This document shows positions 28,662 to 38,538 of a DNA stretch of 64,000 nt, piece by piece (position 1 is the stretch's first letter; each line of letters opens with the position of its first letter). This DNA is from Pseudorhodobacter aquimaris. Lineage in GTDB: Bacteria; Pseudomonadota; Alphaproteobacteria; Rhodobacterales; Rhodobacteraceae. Position numbers and translations under genes: made by a program. The DNA lies in contig NZ_LGHS01000041.1 in NCBI RefSeq assembly GCF_001202025.1, positions 148,816 to 212,815 on the forward strand, read 5' to 3'. The notes under the pieces are model-generated. The model was not told the origin of the DNA and searched no databases. It worked only from the letters and a program-made list of their open reading frames with translations.

Positions 28662-28684
28662 CAAATTTCAGCATATCAAAGGAC

Positions 28685-29287
28685 TTATTTCAGGCGCGAT
28701 GCCACGTTTTCCCAGTTGACCAGATTGTCGAGAAAGTTGGTCAGATAGGCAGGGCGCTTGTTGCGGAAATCGATGTAATAGGAATGCTCCCAAACATCAC
28801 AGCCCAGCAAGGCAGTCTGACCAAAGCACAGCGGGTTCACGCCGTTTTCGGTTTTGGTCACCTTGAGGCTGCCGTCCTTATCCTTGACCAGCCACGCCCA
28901 GCCGGAACCGAACTGGCCCGCGCCCGCAGCCGAGAAATCATCCTTGAATTTCTGCACCGAGCCAAAGCTGTCGACCAGCGCTTTTTCCAGATCGCCCGGT
29001 ATAGCACCCTTGCCCGGCCCCATCATTTCCCAAAACTGGGCGTGGTTCCAGTGCTGGCTTGCGTTGTTGAAAATACCGCTCTGCGCGACTGCGTCCGCGT
29101 CATAGGTGCCGACGATAATCTCTTCGACAGACTTGCCTTCCCACTCGGTTCCGGCGATCAGCTTATTGCCGTTATCGACATAGGCCTTATGGTGAATGTC
29201 GTGATGATATTCCAATGTTTCCTGGGACATACCGGCCGAAGCCAGCGCATCATGGGCGTAGGGAAGATCGGGAAGTGTAAAAGACAT
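28685..29287 (-). CDS. sodB: superoxide dismutase, Fe type
   Basis: A 200-residue Fe/Mn-family superoxide dismutase converting superoxide to peroxide and oxygen. Metal ligands are visible as His in LEYHHDIHHKAYVD, His in NASQHWNHAQFW, and Asp/His in CDVWEHSYYIDFRN. The NHAQFW...QFGSGWAWL pattern and the Gln-containing NASQHWNH context favour iron over manganese. There is no signal peptide, so it is cytoplasmic. A dyad AACCCGAA-N8-TTCGGGTT (29317-29340) lies just upstream. Confidence 0.93.
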   Translation of the reverse strand: MSFTLPDLPYAHDALASAGMSQETLEYHHDIHHKAYVDNGNKLIAGTEWEGKSVEEIIVGTYDADAVAQSGIFNNASQHWNHAQFWEMMGPGKGAIPGDLEKALVDSFGSVQKFKDDFSAAGAGQFGSGWAWLVKDKDGSLKVTKTENGVNPLCFGQTALLGCDVWEHSYYIDFRNKRPAYLTNFLDNLVNWENVASRLK

Positions 29288-29316
29288 GGCGTTTCCTTTC
29301 AGAAGTTACATCTGTT

Positions 29317-29340
29317 AACCCGAATAAGAGGCTTCGGGTT
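29317..29340. repeat. 8-bp dyad between soxG and sodB
   Basis: AACCCGAA and TTCGGGTT are separated by 8 bases. It lies about 47 bases after the soxG stop and 30 bases before the sodB start, so it may be a weak terminator for the sox operon or an operator for sodB. No T-run follows. Confidence 0.4.
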
Positions 29341-29386
29341 CCAAAGGTCAAGGGCAGAGGCAATAAATAACGTTCTGCACCAGCGC

Positions 29387-29932
29387 CTAAATCTCTGAGC
29401 CCTTGGTTGCCGAATGCGTCAACAGCCCCATCACATAGCTTGCAACAGAGCGAAAGCTGACCAAAGTATAGCCGCCATCTTCCACCCAAAACGCCACCGC
29501 AACCTGTGCTGCACGAGTTCGACGCAGTTCTCCGGGTTCCAGCCCGGCCAGATCCACGGGGCAAAGCTTGGACAATATCTGCTCCGCCTTCTCTCCTTCG
29601 ATCCGGAAAACGGCGCGGGCATCAGAAACATCTTCGGCCAGAAAATGAATTACTGCCAGCGCGTTACGCAAAGTTTCTAATGTAGAACCTACATCCGCGT
29701 AAGGTAGGATTACGAGTAGTTCATCCGGTGACATCCAACCAACAGAGCGCCCGCCTTTTTGCACGATTCGACGCGCCGCCGGCACCGAAAGCCCAAGCTT
29801 TTTCAGCGCCGCTGCCAGCGGTTTTTGCCTTAGATCACACCGCAGGCTGATCATGCCCAAAGGACCAATCTCACGGATTTTGGCGAAACCTTCAAAAGTT
29901 TTCCCGCCCAAGGCGCTGACCAGATCATGCAT
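29387..29932 (-). CDS. soxG: sarcosine oxidase subunit gamma
   Basis: A 181-residue gamma subunit of heterotetrameric sarcosine oxidase. It has the GcvT-related small fold with RCDLRQKPLAAALKKLGL and GWMSPDELLVILP, typical of SoxG. It has no catalytic residues of its own and closes the complex formed with SoxA, B and D. The ATG at 29932 overlaps the soxA end by 8 bases. Confidence 0.9.
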   Translation of the reverse strand: MHDLVSALGGKTFEGFAKIREIGPLGMISLRCDLRQKPLAAALKKLGLSVPAARRIVQKGGRSVGWMSPDELLVILPYADVGSTLETLRNALAVIHFLAEDVSDARAVFRIEGEKAEQILSKLCPVDLAGLEPGELRRTRAAQVAVAFWVEDGGYTLVSFRSVASYVMGLLTHSATKGSEI

Positions 29933-32870
29933 TGCCTTTCTCCCCTGCTTTGTCAAAGAACACCGCATCAACGATCTTGGCCGCGATGGTGCCACCGTCG
30001 ACTTTATTGAAAGTTACAACCTCTCCCATCCGGTCTGGTCCGTGCTTGATCAGCCCCATGGCGATACCGCGCTTTAAGGTCGGGCTGTAATAGGTTGATG
30101 TTACACGACCTTCTACATTTCTTTGCCCGTTGGCATTCACCCCGTCGACCACGGCATAAGCCCCGTCCGGGATCACCGATCCATCCAGTGTTTCCAGCCC
30201 GACCAGCTTCCAGCGATCAGGATCTGCCAGATGGGACCGCTCCATCCCGCGCTTGCCCAGGAAATCGGTCTTTTTCTTGGAGATCGCCCAACTCAGGCCC
30301 AGATCCAGCGGCGTCACCGTGCCGTCGGTCTCGTCCCCGATCATGATAAAGCCCTTTTCCGCCCGCATGATATGCAGGCATTCGGTGCCATAAGCCATAG
30401 CGCCGAACTCGGCCCCCTGTTTGTGCAGCATCTCCCAGAAGGCCGCGCCGTGGCTGGCCCGAATGGCGATCTCATAGGACAGTTCCCCCGAGAAGCTGAT
30501 CCGGTAGACCCGCACCGCAAAGCCGCCAAGCGTGCCATCCGCCCATTGCATAAAGGGCAGCGCCTCTTTGGAGACATCCATCCCGCCCAGCTTTTCCAAC
30601 AGCTTGCGTGCATTGGGTCCAACCACGGCGACTTGGGCGTATTGCTCGGTCACATTGGCGGTATAGACCTTCCAGTCCCACCACTCGCATTGCAGCCAAT
30701 CTTCCATCCAGCCGTGGATCCGGTCGGCGCCGCCGCTGGTGGTGTGGCACAGCCATGTTTCCTCATCAATCCGCGCAACGACGCCATCATCTGACAAGAA
30801 CCCCTGCTCATCACACATCAGGCCATAGCGGCATTTCCCGACCGGCAGTGTCGACATCATATTGGTGTACATCATATCGAGGAAACGCCCCGCATCAGGC
30901 CCCTTGACGATGATCTTGCCAAGGGTCGACGCATCCAGCAGCCCCAGCTTTTCGCGCGTATTCAACACCTCGCGGTGGACGGCCTGCGCGTGGGTTTCGC
31001 CATTGCGCGGATAGCAATAGGGCCTGCGCCAATGGCCCACGGGTTCCCAGTAAACGCCGTTCGCCTCATGCCAATCATGCATCGGCGTGCGGCGCAAAGG
31101 CTGGAACAGCTCACCCCGCGCCTCACCTGTTAGCGCGCCGATGGTAACGGGCGTATAGGGCGGACGGAAGGTCGTGGTGCCGACGCGCGGAATATCCTCA
31201 CCCAAAGCATCAGAAAGAACACCCAAGCCATTTATATTGCTTAGCTTTCCCTGATCTGTTGCCATCCCCAGGGTGGTGTATCTTTTGGTGTGTTCGACGC
31301 TCTCATAGCCCTCGCGGGCGGCAAGCTGAACATCCGAGACCTTCACGTCATTTTGATAGTCCAGCCACATTTTCGACCGTAGGGCCACGGGCGCACCCTG
31401 CGGCATGACCCAGACCGGCGGCACCGGCGACGTATTCTCAACCACCCCCGAAGAGGTGATGATATCATCGGTCCGGTAAATCCCCGCAGCTGCCCCGACC
31501 ACCGTGACCATGGGCGATCCGTCATGGGTGATCGGCGGCCGCGTGGTATCGGGAATAAAGGCCGAGATATGATCCGACCATGTCAGCTTGCCCCCGCAAT
31601 GCGACCACAGGTGCACCACCGGCGACCAGCCGCCCGACATCGCCACCGCATCGCAGACGATCTCTTCCAGCACAGCCCCCTCACCGGCTTGCAGGCAAAC
31701 CTCCACCCCCGTCACACGCTTGCCACCCTTGACGCGGGCGACGGCGCGGCCGGCCTCTATGCGAATGTCCAAAGCGCGGGCACGCTCGGGCAGATCGCCC
31801 GTCACCTCGGTGCGCGCATCCAGAATGGCAGGTACGGCAAGCCCGGCCTCTGCCAGCGCAATCGCGGTCAGATAGGCATCGTCGTTATTGGTAACGATCA
31901 CCGTCCGGTCCCCAAGCGAAACACCGTAGTTCACCAGATAGTCGCGCAATGCCCCGGCCAGCATCACTCCCGGAATATCATTCCCCGCAAAAGAGAGCGG
32001 ACGTTCAATCGCCCCGGTCGCGGTGATGATATGCCCCGCCCGAATACGCCAGAGCCGCTGTTTGGGCCGCCCGTCGCCGGGGGAGTGATCGGCAACACGC
32101 TCATTCGCCAGCACATAGCCGTGGTCATAAACCCCCGCCCCCATACAGCGCGTCCGCAGCGTCACATTCTTCATCGTCGCCAGCGCATCAATCGCGGATT
32201 TCACCCAGTCCTCGGCAGGCTCATCCTCTACCACATCGCCATCGACAACGGCGCGGCCGCCCCAATGCGGGGTTTGTTCGATCAACATCACGCGTTTGCC
32301 CGCTTGTCCCGCCGTCAGCGCCGCCTGAAGCCCAGCAATCCCGCCGCCGATAATCAGCACGTCGCAAAAGCCGTAGACATATTCATAGCGGTCCGGATCG
32401 GGGCTTTTGGGCGCGGGGCCCAAGCCTGCGGATTGGCGGATGACGGGTTCGAACAGGTGCTTCCACGCCGCGCGCGGCTGCATGAAGGTCTTGTAGTAAA
32501 ACCCCGCAGGCAGGAACCGCGAAACATAGCTGTTGACCACGCCGACATCGAACTCAAGGCTGGGCCAGTGGTTCTGGCTTTGCGCAACGAGGCCCGGAAA
32601 AAGCTCGGTCGTGGTGCTGCGCTGGTTCGGCTCTACGCGGTCGCCATGGCCAAGGTTGACCAGCGCGTTCGGCTCTTCGGGGCCTGCGGCCATGATGCCG
32701 CGCGGGCGGTGATATTTGAACGAGCGCCCCACCAGCATCTGGTCATTGGCCAAAAGGGCCGAGGCCAATGTATCGCCCTGATGTCCCGAAAGGCGCTTGC
32801 CGTTGAACATGAATTCCGCGCGGGTCGAACGGTCGATCAGACGACCACCTTTGGCAAGACGGGTGCTCAT
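29925..32870 (-). CDS. soxA: sarcosine oxidase subunit alpha
   Basis: A 981-residue subunit of the enzyme that oxidises sarcosine to glycine, passing the methyl group to tetrahydrofolate or releasing formaldehyde. The N-terminal 2Fe-2S-like fold domain (about 10-95), the dinucleotide-binding DVLIIGGGIAG (170-180), the pyridine-nucleotide oxidoreductase region, and a C-terminal aminomethyltransferase (GcvT) domain (about 600-975) occur in the standard order. The start at 32870 overlaps the soxD stop by 4 bases. Confidence 0.96.
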   Translation of the reverse strand: MSTRLAKGGRLIDRSTRAEFMFNGKRLSGHQGDTLASALLANDQMLVGRSFKYHRPRGIMAAGPEEPNALVNLGHGDRVEPNQRSTTTELFPGLVAQSQNHWPSLEFDVGVVNSYVSRFLPAGFYYKTFMQPRAAWKHLFEPVIRQSAGLGPAPKSPDPDRYEYVYGFCDVLIIGGGIAGLQAALTAGQAGKRVMLIEQTPHWGGRAVVDGDVVEDEPAEDWVKSAIDALATMKNVTLRTRCMGAGVYDHGYVLANERVADHSPGDGRPKQRLWRIRAGHIITATGAIERPLSFAGNDIPGVMLAGALRDYLVNYGVSLGDRTVIVTNNDDAYLTAIALAEAGLAVPAILDARTEVTGDLPERARALDIRIEAGRAVARVKGGKRVTGVEVCLQAGEGAVLEEIVCDAVAMSGGWSPVVHLWSHCGGKLTWSDHISAFIPDTTRPPITHDGSPMVTVVGAAAGIYRTDDIITSSGVVENTSPVPPVWVMPQGAPVALRSKMWLDYQNDVKVSDVQLAAREGYESVEHTKRYTTLGMATDQGKLSNINGLGVLSDALGEDIPRVGTTTFRPPYTPVTIGALTGEARGELFQPLRRTPMHDWHEANGVYWEPVGHWRRPYCYPRNGETHAQAVHREVLNTREKLGLLDASTLGKIIVKGPDAGRFLDMMYTNMMSTLPVGKCRYGLMCDEQGFLSDDGVVARIDEETWLCHTTSGGADRIHGWMEDWLQCEWWDWKVYTANVTEQYAQVAVVGPNARKLLEKLGGMDVSKEALPFMQWADGTLGGFAVRVYRISFSGELSYEIAIRASHGAAFWEMLHKQGAEFGAMAYGTECLHIMRAEKGFIMIGDETDGTVTPLDLGLSWAISKKKTDFLGKRGMERSHLADPDRWKLVGLETLDGSVIPDGAYAVVDGVNANGQRNVEGRVTSTYYSPTLKRGIAMGLIKHGPDRMGEVVTFNKVDGGTIAAKIVDAVFFDKAGEKGNA

Positions 32871-33190
32871 TTGTAACCCTCCCAGTCGGGACGTTTTTGC
32901 TTGATTTTGGCAACCAGATCGGCGGGCGGTTCGGTGCTTTGCGCTGAATATGTGCCAAAGACCTCTAGCGTGTTGGTGTCGCGTGCGGCCAGAAACCATT
33001 TGCCACAGCCGTAGGCATGGCGCCAGCGTTCGAAATGCACGCCCTTGGGATTTTTGCGAGCAAACATATAGCCCTCAAATTCCTCATCCGAGGAGCCTAC
33101 AGAAAAGCGTTTCAAATGCGCCTCATGGCCGGGCGCCAGTTCGGTTTCATCGGCTTGCACGCCGCAGTAGGGGCATTGAAGGGTTAGCAT
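32867..33190 (-). CDS. soxD: sarcosine oxidase subunit delta
   Basis: A 107-residue zinc-binding subunit. C6, C9, H58 and C62 match the ligand pattern expected of SoxD (CPYC...RHAYGCGKWF). It overlaps soxA by 4 bases and follows soxB after 73 bases. Confidence 0.95.
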   Translation of the reverse strand: MLTLQCPYCGVQADETELAPGHEAHLKRFSVGSSDEEFEGYMFARKNPKGVHFERWRHAYGCGKWFLAARDTNTLEVFGTYSAQSTEPPADLVAKIKQKRPDWEGYK

Positions 33191-33263
33191 GCTGATGTCC
33201 CTTTCCGGTTCGGCTTGATGTTGTACGACATGGCTGACATATCAATAAATTCAGGGGTACAGG

Positions 33264-34511
33264 TCAATGCGCCACCCCCGCAGCCACGCTTTCGTCGATA
33301 AACCGCCCTTCTTTGAAACGGTCCATCGTGAAGGCTTCGGCCAGTGGTCCCGGTTCTCCTTTGGCCATCAGTTCGGCCATCGCCCAGCCAGACCCGGGGA
33401 TCGCCTTGAAGCCGCCCGTCCCCCATCCGCAGTTTACAAAGCAGTTGCCAAGCGGGGTTTTGGAAATAATCGGGGAACGGTCGCCGGTCATATCGACAAT
33501 CCCGCCCCATTGGCGCAACATCTTTAGGCGCGAGATCATCGGGAAGGTTTCAACCAAGGCGCGCAGGGTTTCCTCGATGTGATGGAACGATCCGCGCTGG
33601 GTGTAGTTATTGAACCCGTCGGTGCCGCCACCGATCACCATCTCGCCCTTGTCCGATTGCGACAGATAGCCGTGAACGGTATTGGCCATGACCACCACAT
33701 CCATACAGGGTTTGATCGGTTCCGAGACCAGCGCCTGCAGGGCGACCGCCTCTATCGGCAGGCGAAAGCCCGCCATTTGCGCAAGCTGGCCGGAATGGCC
33801 AGCAACCACCATACCCAGCTTTTTAGTCCCGATGAAGCCCTTGGTGGTCTCTACCCCGACAACGCGGCCCGCATCGGAGCGCACGCCCGTCACCTCACAT
33901 TGCTGGATAATATCCATCCCCATCGCCGAGCAGGCCCGGGCATAGCCCCAAGCCACCGCATCATGGCGCGCGGTGCCGCCCCGCTTTTGCCAAAGCCCGC
34001 CCAGAACCGGATAGCGTGGCCCGTTGATGTTGATGATTGGCATCAGCTCCTTCACCTTTTCGGGGCCGATATATTGCGTTTCCACCCCTTGCAGGGCGTT
34101 TGCATGGGCGGTGCGCAAATAGCCGCGCACCTCACTATGGGTTTGCGCCAGCATGACCAGCCCGCGCGGGGAAAACATCACGTTGTAATTCAGGTCCTGG
34201 CTCATCGTCTCATAAAGAGAGCGGGCCTTTTCATAGATCGCGGCAGAAGGGTCTTGCAGGTAGTTAGAGCGGATAATCGTTGTGTTACGCCCTGTGTTGC
34301 CGCCGCCCAGCCAACCTTTTTCAATCACCGCAACATTGGTGATGCCGTGGTTTTTGCCCAGATAATAGGCCGTCGCCAGCCCGTGCCCGCCCGCCCCGAT
34401 GATGATCGCATCATAAGACGCCTTGGGCACCGGCGATGCCCATGCCTTTTCCCAGCCGCTATGGTGGCGAAGCGCCTCTCTTGCGATGGCGAATACCGAA
34501 TAGCGTTTCAT
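33264..34511 (-). CDS. soxB: sarcosine oxidase subunit beta
   Basis: A 415-residue flavoprotein subunit carrying the site of sarcosine oxidation. The FAD-binding Rossmann motif is AIIIGAGGHGLATAYYLG (about 35-52), followed by GGGNTGRNTTIIRSNYL. The start at 34511 (MKRYSVFAIAREALRH) is the family N terminus; the frame extends upstream but without similarity. First gene of soxBDAG; its promoter lies in 34512-34733, shared with the divergent ccmI. Confidence 0.96.
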   Translation of the reverse strand: MKRYSVFAIAREALRHHSGWEKAWASPVPKASYDAIIIGAGGHGLATAYYLGKNHGITNVAVIEKGWLGGGNTGRNTTIIRSNYLQDPSAAIYEKARSLYETMSQDLNYNVMFSPRGLVMLAQTHSEVRGYLRTAHANALQGVETQYIGPEKVKELMPIININGPRYPVLGGLWQKRGGTARHDAVAWGYARACSAMGMDIIQQCEVTGVRSDAGRVVGVETTKGFIGTKKLGMVVAGHSGQLAQMAGFRLPIEAVALQALVSEPIKPCMDVVVMANTVHGYLSQSDKGEMVIGGGTDGFNNYTQRGSFHHIEETLRALVETFPMISRLKMLRQWGGIVDMTGDRSPIISKTPLGNCFVNCGWGTGGFKAIPGSGWAMAELMAKGEPGPLAEAFTMDRFKEGRFIDESVAAGVAH

Positions 34512-34733
34512 GCGCAGCGCTCCCTCAATGGCGGGTTTCACGGGTGTTTTTCCTATAAACTGTAGGTATAGCCGCAACCAGTAGCGGCACAATGGATATA
34601 TTTGCGACATCTGTGTGATTACCTGCGGCCAGAAGTCCCAATCACAAAGATGTTTAAGGCTTTTGCCTGTGGCCCGGAGGCGGTACATGTGTCGCAGACG
34701 GCAAAAAGAGACAGGTGGCACGTGGCGGATAGT

Positions 34734-35942
34734 ATGTTTTGGGCAGCGGCAGGTGCGATTGCACTGGTGGTGGCGGTAATCTTGATCCGGGCCTTGCGCC
34801 AGCCGGACCGCGAGGCCACGGATGCCGCCAGCTTTGACCAGCAGGTTTACCGCGACCAGCTGGCCGAGATTGAGCGCGATGCCGCCCGCGGCGTGGTGGC
34901 CCCCGATGAGGCCAAGCGCCTGCGCTCTGAGGTGGCCCGCCGCCTTCTGGCCGCTGATCGGGCCGCAGATAGCCGTGACGTAACGCGCCAAGGGCCTGCC
35001 TCGGTGCCGGTGTTAATGACCATCGCACTGGTGCTTGCCGCTGGCTTTGGCGGCTACGTCTATTTGGGTCAGCCCGGCTATGGCGACCTTCCGCTCAAAA
35101 CCCGCATTGAAATGGCCGAAGAGCTTCGCGCAAACCGGCCCGACCAAGCCACGCTAGAGGCCGCCGCACCGCCCCGCCCCCCGCTTAACCAGGTCGACCC
35201 CGAGTTCATGACATTGGTGGAACGTCTGCGTGAGGCTGTGGCCGCCCGCCCCGATGACCTGCAAGGCCAGGCCCTGCTTGCCCGGAATGAGGCAAATCTG
35301 GGAAATCTGACCGCTGCCTATCAGGCACAGGAACGTGTTATCGCGCTGAAGGGCGGCAACGTTACGGTTGGCGACCTGCTGACGCAGGCGACCTTGATGG
35401 TGCAGGCGGCAAACGGTCAGGTCTCTCCCGAGGCGGATCTTATTTTGCAACGCGTGCTGGCCATCGACCCGACCAATGACACCGCGCTGTTTTTCAGCGG
35501 CATCACGAATATGCAGGTCGGGCGCTATGATCTGACATTTCGCTATTGGAAAGAAATCCTGGATACTGCCGCCCCCGACAGCCCCTGGCGCCCCGAAGTG
35601 CGTGGCCGTATCGAAGCGCTCGCGCAGGCCGCCGGTGTCCGCTATAGCCTGCCGCCCGAGGCCCCCGGCCCCAGTGCCGCCGATGTCACCGCTGCCGAGG
35701 ATTTAAGCCCCGAGGACCGGCAGGCGATGATCCGCTCTATGGTTGACGGGCTCAACGACCGTCTGGCCACCGAGGGCGGAACGGCACAGGAATGGGCACG
35801 TCTGATCGGTGCGCTGGCCACCTTGGGCGAGGCTGACCGTGCCCGCGCGATCTGGGTTGAGGCACAGCAAAACTTTGTCGGTCGTGAGGCCGAGCTGGGC
35901 ATTATCAATGACGCGGCCAGCGGCGCTGGTCTTACCCCATGA
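34734..35942 (+). CDS. ccmI: c-type cytochrome biogenesis protein CcmI
   Basis: A 402-residue inner-membrane chaperone for apocytochrome c. Two transmembrane helices (about 3-22 and 88-108) flank a cytoplasmic coiled-coil loop (YRDQLAEIERDAARGVVAPDEAKRLR in part), the hallmark of CcmI-1. A periplasmic TPR region (about 165-320) and a variable C terminus follow. The ATG at 34734 is preferred; a GTG 12 bases earlier is possible. It overlaps ruvX by 4 bases. Confidence 0.9.
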   Translation: MFWAAAGAIALVVAVILIRALRQPDREATDAASFDQQVYRDQLAEIERDAARGVVAPDEAKRLRSEVARRLLAADRAADSRDVTRQGPASVPVLMTIALVLAAGFGGYVYLGQPGYGDLPLKTRIEMAEELRANRPDQATLEAAAPPRPPLNQVDPEFMTLVERLREAVAARPDDLQGQALLARNEANLGNLTAAYQAQERVIALKGGNVTVGDLLTQATLMVQAANGQVSPEADLILQRVLAIDPTNDTALFFSGITNMQVGRYDLTFRYWKEILDTAAPDSPWRPEVRGRIEALAQAAGVRYSLPPEAPGPSAADVTAAEDLSPEDRQAMIRSMVDGLNDRLATEGGTAQEWARLIGALATLGEADRARAIWVEAQQNFVGREAELGIINDAASGAGLTP

Positions 35943-36421
35943 GCCAATTCGAGCAGATGGAAGATCTTGCCCCGCTCTTGCCGCCCATGGGCCCGCTGGC
36001 GGGGCTGGATTTCGGGGATAAGACCATCGGCGTGGCGATATCGGACCGGATGCGCGGCGTGGCAACCCCGGTGCTGACGATCAAACGGGTGAAATTCACC
36101 GTCGATGCCGAGGCGCTGATCAAACTGCTGGAGGCGCGTGAGGTGGTGGGGCTGGTCCTTGGCCTGCCGCGCAATATGGATGGGTCCGAGGGGCCGCGCG
36201 TTCAGGCCACCCGTGCCTTTGCCCGCAACCTTGCACGGCTTTGTCCGCTGCCCTTGGTCTATTGGGATGAACGCCTGTCCACGGTTGCCGCCGAGCGCGC
36301 GATGATCGAGGCGGATATGTCGCGCAAACGTCGCAAAGAGCTGATTGACCACGTCGCGGCCGGCTATATCTTGCAAGGGGCGCTGGACCGGCTGGCGCAT
36401 ATCAAGCGGGGGCAGGCATGA
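35939..36421 (+). CDS. ruvX: Holliday junction resolvase-like RuvX
   Basis: A 160-residue RNase H-fold protein (YqgF family). Motifs LAGLDFGDKTIGVAISD, VVGLVLGLPRNMDGSEG, VYWDERLSTVAAER and DHVAAGYILQGALD are complete, including the catalytic-type acidic residues. The family works in recombination or 16S rRNA 5' processing. It is coupled to ccmI and to the DUF1289 gene by 4-base overlaps. Confidence 0.93.
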   Translation: MSQFEQMEDLAPLLPPMGPLAGLDFGDKTIGVAISDRMRGVATPVLTIKRVKFTVDAEALIKLLEAREVVGLVLGLPRNMDGSEGPRVQATRAFARNLARLCPLPLVYWDERLSTVAAERAMIEADMSRKRRKELIDHVAAGYILQGALDRLAHIKRGQA

Positions 36422-36651
36422 CAGATGAAATTTGGGCACGCGACGAGATCGAGAGCCCCTGCGTCAAGCTTTGCGTGATCCAGCCCGAGGCAAGGATCTG
36501 CGTCGGCTGTTACCGCAGCATGGATGAAATCGGCTCTTGGTCCAGCATGACCCCCGAGGCGCGGCGCGAGGTCATGGCGGTTTTGCCCGAACGCGCCAAA
36601 CTTCTGGCCCTGCGCCGCGGCGGGCGCAAGGCGCGCCTTAAATCGCGTTAA
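36418..36651 (+). CDS. DUF1289 domain-containing protein
   Basis: A 77-residue protein with the DUF1289 signature SPCVKLCVIQPEARICVGCYRSMDEIGSW: four cysteines that likely bind zinc or iron. Function is unknown. It is last in the ccmI-ruvX operon; its stop overlaps that of the convergent permease gene. Confidence 0.88.
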   Translation: MTDEIWARDEIESPCVKLCVIQPEARICVGCYRSMDEIGSWSSMTPEARREVMAVLPERAKLLALRRGGRKARLKSR

Positions 36652-37466
36652 CCCATCATCACTTTGCGCAGCATATTCAGCGCAACCAAGGTGATAAACA
36701 CGGCAAACACCCGTTTGAGCGGCGCGGGATTCATCTTATGCGCCAGCCCGGCCCCGATCGGCGCGGTCAGCAAGGTCATTGCAATCACCATACCAAAGGC
36801 CGGCAGGTTCACTGCCCCAAAGCTAAAAGGTGGCGCATTCTCGATATGGACGAACAAGAAGCCGACCACCGAAGGCACGGCGATGATGATGCCAAAGCCC
36901 GCCGCCGTGGCCACGGCCCGATGGATCGGAATATTGTAAAGCGTCATCAAAGGCACGCCAAAAGATCCACCGCCGATCCCCATCAGCACCGAGAAGAACC
37001 CGATCACCGTCCCAACGCCCGCACGTTTTCTCCCCACTGGCATGGTCTGTCCCAGCCGCCAATGCGATTTGCCAAGCGCCATGTAAAGCCCGGCCCCCAG
37101 CGCCAGAACACCAAAGATGATCTGCAACGTGGTGGACCGCAAGGAGGAAACCACAAACATCCCGATCACCGCGCCAGAGCCGATATAGGGCCACCAGCGG
37201 CGCAGGACCTCCCACTCCACAGCGCCCTTTTTGCTATGCGCCATGACCGAGCGGGCCGAGGTCAAGATAATCGTCGCCAGCGACGTCGCAAGACACACCC
37301 GCATCAACTCCGGCCCGCCATAGCCCAGATGACTGAAGGCGTAAAAGAAAGCAGGCACCAGTACAATCCCGCCACCCACGCCCAACAATCCGGCGATCAC
37401 ACCGGCGAAGGCGCCAATCGCCATCAACAGGGCTACCATCGGCAAAAGCGTTGCAAGATCGGGCAT
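36648..37466 (-). CDS. TauE/SafE family sulfite exporter-like permease
   Basis: A 272-residue membrane protein with about eight helices and the paired GVIAGLLGVGGGIVLVPAF and MGIGGGSFGVPLM motifs that define this family of anion (sulfite, sulfoacetate) exporters. The ATG at 37466 gives MPDLATLLPMVALLMAIGAF. The exact substrate is not shown; no sulfonate-degradation gene is adjacent. Confidence 0.88.
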   Translation of the reverse strand: MPDLATLLPMVALLMAIGAFAGVIAGLLGVGGGIVLVPAFFYAFSHLGYGGPELMRVCLATSLATIILTSARSVMAHSKKGAVEWEVLRRWWPYIGSGAVIGMFVVSSLRSTTLQIIFGVLALGAGLYMALGKSHWRLGQTMPVGRKRAGVGTVIGFFSVLMGIGGGSFGVPLMTLYNIPIHRAVATAAGFGIIIAVPSVVGFLFVHIENAPPFSFGAVNLPAFGMVIAMTLLTAPIGAGLAHKMNPAPLKRVFAVFITLVALNMLRKVMMG

Positions 37467-37539
37467 GTCATAGGGCCTTTTTATCAAAGTCTTACGATGA
37501 ATAGCCTTGTCGTGGCGGCAATACCACTGGCCCGACCGA

Positions 37540-38538
37540 TTATTGCGGGATTTGGCTTTCGACCTCGGCAAGGGCTGCGTTAAACACCTCCAGCCCCGCA
37601 CCCTCACGGCTGGCCCCTTCGGACAGGACCCGTCGCCATGCGCGCGCGCCGGGCCGCCCGTGAAACAGTCCCAGCATATGCCGCGTGATCTGATGCAAGC
37701 GCCCGCCTGTAGTAAGATGATCTGCGATATAAGGGCGCATCAAACCCGCCACCTCAAAGGCATCCGGGCCGGGGTCATCCCCCCAAAGCGCATCCGCGCC
37801 GATCAAGACCGAGGCCGGATCATGATAGGCCGCACGCCCGATCATCACACCGTCAAGCCCCTGCCCCAACAGCTCCCGCGCCAGATCCAGAGAGGCAATC
37901 CCGCCGTTGATACAGATCGTAAGCTCTGGAAATTCCTCTTTCATCCGCACCACCAGCGGATAATCCAAAGGCGGCACCTCGCGGTTTTCCTTGGGCGACA
38001 ATCCCTTGAGCCAGGCCTTGCGCGCATGGATGATGAAATGCGATACCCCTGCCCCGGCAACTGTCTCCAAAAACGCAGGCAAGACCGTTGCGGGGTCCTG
38101 ATCATCCACGCCAATCCGGCATTTGACCGTCACCGGCACGTCCGTCTCGGCCTGCATCGCCTTGACACAATCGGCCACCAGTTGCGGTTGCTCCATCAGC
38201 ACCGCACCAAAACAGCCCGATTGCACACGGTCCGAGGGGCAGCCCACATTCAGGTTAATCTCGTCATAGTCAAACCGCGCCGCCAATCGCACCGCTTGCG
38301 CCAATTCCTGCGGGTCAGAGCCGCCAAGCTGCAAGGCAATGGGATGCTCAGCATTGTCATGGCCCAAAAGCCGCTCTCGCGGGCCATGGACAACGGCCGG
38401 CGATGTCACCATTTCGGTATAAAGCATCGCATGGCGGGTCATCAGACGGTGGAAATAACGACAATGCCGATCCGTCCAATCCATCATGGGGGCGACACTG
38501 AGCCGAGCGGCCAGTTCTACTTTTGAATTCGACGACAT
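37540..38538 (-). CDS. dusA: tRNA-dihydrouridine(20/20a) synthase
   Basis: A 332-residue FMN enzyme reducing uridine in the tRNA D-loop. The catalytic Cys100 is in NLNVGCPSDRVQSG, and the phosphate/FMN motifs CRIGVDD, INGGIAS and GVMIGRAAY follow. The N-terminal block SVAPMMDWTDRHCRYF is diagnostic of DusA. It is monocistronic. Confidence 0.95.
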   Translation of the reverse strand: MSSNSKVELAARLSVAPMMDWTDRHCRYFHRLMTRHAMLYTEMVTSPAVVHGPRERLLGHDNAEHPIALQLGGSDPQELAQAVRLAARFDYDEINLNVGCPSDRVQSGCFGAVLMEQPQLVADCVKAMQAETDVPVTVKCRIGVDDQDPATVLPAFLETVAGAGVSHFIIHARKAWLKGLSPKENREVPPLDYPLVVRMKEEFPELTICINGGIASLDLARELLGQGLDGVMIGRAAYHDPASVLIGADALWGDDPGPDAFEVAGLMRPYIADHLTTGGRLHQITRHMLGLFHGRPGARAWRRVLSEGASREGAGLEVFNAALAEVESQIPQ